From positions 1 through 5,612 of the forward strand of contig DCDB01000371.1 in assembly GCA_002316215.1 (NCBI GenBank): 5,612 bases of DNA. Direction: 5' to 3'. Position 1 is the stretch's first letter. Every line of letters starts with the position of its first letter. A program made the position numbers and the translations under genes. The notes beneath the pieces are model-generated. The model saw only the letters and a list, made by a program, of their open reading frames with translations. It did not search any database and had not been told where the DNA came from. This stretch comes from Lachnospiraceae bacterium UBA1066. GTDB taxonomy: Bacteria; Bacillota; Clostridia; Lachnospirales; Lachnospiraceae. This document shows positions 3,952-5,612 of this stretch, piece by piece.

Positions 3952-5612
3952 ATGGGAAGAAGAGAAAAGCTTGAAAGTATTCCGTTAAAATCAATAAAAA
4001 TTGATGATTCGATTTGGAGCCCCTACATTCGCCTTGTACGTTCTGAAATAATACCTTATCAGTGGAAAGCGTTAAACGATACACTTAAAGGGACGGTTCC
4101 AAGCCACAGCATTAATAATTTCAGGATTGCTGCGGGAGAAAAGGCAGGAACATTCGAAGGAGCGGTGTTCCAGGATACGGATGTGGCAAAATGGCTGGAA
4201 GCGGTTGCCTATTCGCTGGAAACGAATCCGGATCCGAAGCTGGAAAAGATGGCGGATGAGACCATCGCCCTGATCGGAAGGGCACAGCAGAAGGATGGCT
4301 ATCTGGATACTTATTTTATTATTAAAGAGCCGGACTGCAGATGGACGAATCTGAAAGAAGGACATGAACTTTATACGGCAGGCCACATGATAGAAGCTGC
4401 GACGGCTTATTATCAGGCTACAGGGAAAAGAGAGTTTCTGGAAATCGTCTGCCGCCTTGCGGATTTGATCTGCCGCGTTTTTGGAAGCGGAGAAGGGCAA
4501 TGCCACGGCTATCCGGGTCATGAGGAAATTGAATTGGCTCTGGTGCGGCTTTTTTACGCCACCGGTATCAGACGATATCTGGAAATGGCTAAGTATTTTA
4601 TCGATGTCCGCGGTGTAGGAGAAAATTATTTTTTAGAAGAAGAGAAGGGCCCGCTTTTTCAGCCGATATGGGCAGAACCCGGGACATACGATCCGGCCTA
4701 CTCTCAGTCCCATCTTCCCGTCAGGAAACAGAAAACAGCTGAAGGACATGCTGTACGTGCGGTCTATCTCTACTGCGCCATGGCGGATCTGGCGTATGAA
4801 TATAACGATAAAGAACTGTTTGCAGCGTGCAGGAGACTGTGGAAGGACATGACCTGCAGAAGGATGTATATTACCGGCAGCATCGGATCCTCCGCTTTGA
4901 ACGAACGGTTTACAACGGATTACGATCTCCCGAATGACCGCAATTATTCCGAGTCCTGTGCCTCCATCGGTCTTTCCCAGTTTGGGAAACGTATGGCGAT
5001 GATTACCAGAGATGCTTCATACATGGATGTGGTTGAGAAAGCTTTGTATAATACGGTGCTGGCGGGAATAGCAGAGACCGGAAACCGTTTCTTCTATGTG
5101 AATCCGCTTGAAGTATGGCCGGAAAACTGTCTCCCGCATACTTCCATGGAGCATGTCAAGCCGGTTCGGCAGAAATGGTTCGGCGTAGCCTGCTGTCCGC
5201 CGAATATTGCTAGAACGCTTGCCTCTCTGGGGCAGTACCTGATTTTTGCGGACAAAGCAGAGGGATGCGCCTACATTAATATTTATGCAGCGGGAACTTA
5301 CGAGGCGGAGACGGAGCAGGGCAGGCTTGTTATTGCGGAAGAGGGCACGTTCCCGTATGACGGCAGGATGAAATTCCACGTTAAGACGGACGGCGGCAGT
5401 CCCCGGAGCGGAAAGAAGATGTCGCTGGCGCTGCGAATTCCTTCTTATGCAGAAAGCTTTGAGGTCTTCCGGAATAATGAAAAAGCTGTCGGCTGTCCGG
5501 TCCGCAGGGGCTACATTTTCATAAAAAATCTGGAAAAGTCAGAGGAAATTGAAATTCGCGCGGCAATTCCGGCACAGTTTGTACATGCAAATCCGCAGGT
5601 GAGAGCGGATGA
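3952..5612 (+). CDS. GH127 beta-L-arabinofuranosidase (3' end cut by the window)
   Basis: The window holds 553 residues of a glycoside hydrolase usually about 640-660 long. An in-frame TGA two codons upstream (3946-3948) makes ATG 3952 the first possible start; GAGAGAG at 3936-3942 is its ribosome binding site. The alpha/alpha barrel covers roughly 20-430 and includes HELYTAGHMIEA (138-149) and GYPGHEEIELAL (186-197). In Bifidobacterium longum HypBA1, the acid/base is Glu322, the zinc ligands are Glu338, Cys340, Cys417 and Cys418, and Cys417 is the nucleophile. By alignment the equivalents here are Glu318, Glu334, Cys336, Cys414 and Cys415, all present (ERFTTDYDLPND, YSESCASIG, GVACCPPN). The C-terminal beta-sandwich begins near 440. 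There is no signal peptide, so it should act in the cytoplasm on imported oligosaccharides, releasing L-arabinose. GH146-like or other GH127 activities are possible. Confidence 0.93.
   Translation, partial: MGRREKLESIPLKSIKIDDSIWSPYIRLVRSEIIPYQWKALNDTLKGTVPSHSINNFRIAAGEKAGTFEGAVFQDTDVAKWLEAVAYSLETNPDPKLEKMADETIALIGRAQQKDGYLDTYFIIKEPDCRWTNLKEGHELYTAGHMIEAATAYYQATGKREFLEIVCRLADLICRVFGSGEGQCHGYPGHEEIELALVRLFYATGIRRYLEMAKYFIDVRGVGENYFLEEEKGPLFQPIWAEPGTYDPAYSQSHLPVRKQKTAEGHAVRAVYLYCAMADLAYEYNDKELFAACRRLWKDMTCRRMYITGSIGSSALNERFTTDYDLPNDRNYSESCASIGLSQFGKRMAMITRDASYMDVVEKALYNTVLAGIAETGNRFFYVNPLEVWPENCLPHTSMEHVKPVRQKWFGVACCPPNIARTLASLGQYLIFADKAEGCAYINIYAAGTYEAETEQGRLVIAEEGTFPYDGRMKFHVKTDGGSPRSGKKMSLALRIPSYAESFEVFRNNEKAVGCPVRRGYIFIKNLEKSEEIEIRAAIPAQFVHANPQVRAD
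4070..4083 (+). promoter_or_regulatory. Weak operator-like sequence inside the GH127 gene
   Basis: CGTTAAACGATACA matches operator A at 10 of 14 positions with the central CG, at codons 40-44. It lies 169 bp from operator B, near 16 helical turns, reminiscent of the auxiliary operator within lacZ. The match is modest and the protein sequence also constrains these bases. Confidence 0.2.

Noticed and set aside
3945..3974. ATG at 3945 as the GH127 start
   Set aside because: It is in another frame and stops after nine codons; the GH127 frame begins at 3952.
4064..4078. TGGAAAGCGTTAAAC as a catabolite-repression (cre) site
   Set aside because: The CG is one base out of register with the cre consensus, and the sequence lies inside the GH127 coding region.
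4072..4521. A minus-strand frame within the GH127 gene (and a similar one at 5017-5379)
   Set aside because: Both are antisense to conserved catalytic-domain coding sequence and show no domain of their own.

Overview
The window looks like a stretch of a Bacillota (Firmicutes) chromosome, probably a gut-type Clostridia/Lachnospiraceae relative. The reasons are strong purine-rich ribosome binding sites (AAAGGAGG, AAAGAGG), sigma-A-like promoters, mid-range base composition, and protein families typical of plant-polysaccharide users. Nothing in the sequence fixes the genus.

Layout. Positions 1-265 hold a purine-rich degenerate tandem repeat of about 21 bp. It encodes Lys/Gln/Glu- or Lys/Ala/Gly-rich heptads in two frames, both broken by stops, and looks like the decayed 3' end of a repeat-tailed gene. 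A long hairpin at 268-316 ends it and also serves, in reverse, as the terminator of the minus-strand gene. Positions 424-1965 (minus) encode a complete cytoplasmic type-B carboxylesterase. Positions 1966-2613 form a busy divergent intergenic region. It holds four 32-bp tandem repeats, a stable hairpin, an AT-rich promoter zone, a broken gene start resembling the N-terminus of nucleoside 2-deoxyribosyltransferase-like proteins, and a promoter for the next gene. Positions 2614-3654 (plus) encode a complete LacI-family repressor. Positions 3655-3951 form a regulatory region. Positions 3952-5612 (plus) hold the first 553 residues of a GH127 family beta-L-arabinofuranosidase, which runs off the window.

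How it fits together. The repressor and glycosidase point to a locus for intracellular release of L-arabinofuranose from imported plant oligosaccharides. The divergent esterase may remove ester substituents from the same substrates, but this is inferred from proximity only. The best signal is in the region before the glycosidase. Two near-identical 14-bp sites with a central CG (12 of 14 identical, GGTwAAmCGATTAA) lie 146 bp apart on either side of an extended -10 promoter, as expected for LacI-type repression by DNA looping. Weaker versions lie in the divergent region and inside the glycosidase gene. The glycosidase leader also holds a terminator-like hairpin between promoter and start codon, with an overlapping alternative stem, suggesting a second layer of control.

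I see no RNA genes, insertion sequence, CRISPR array or phage genes, and no clear sign of a wholly new system. The novelty is in the regulatory architecture and the two gene remnants.
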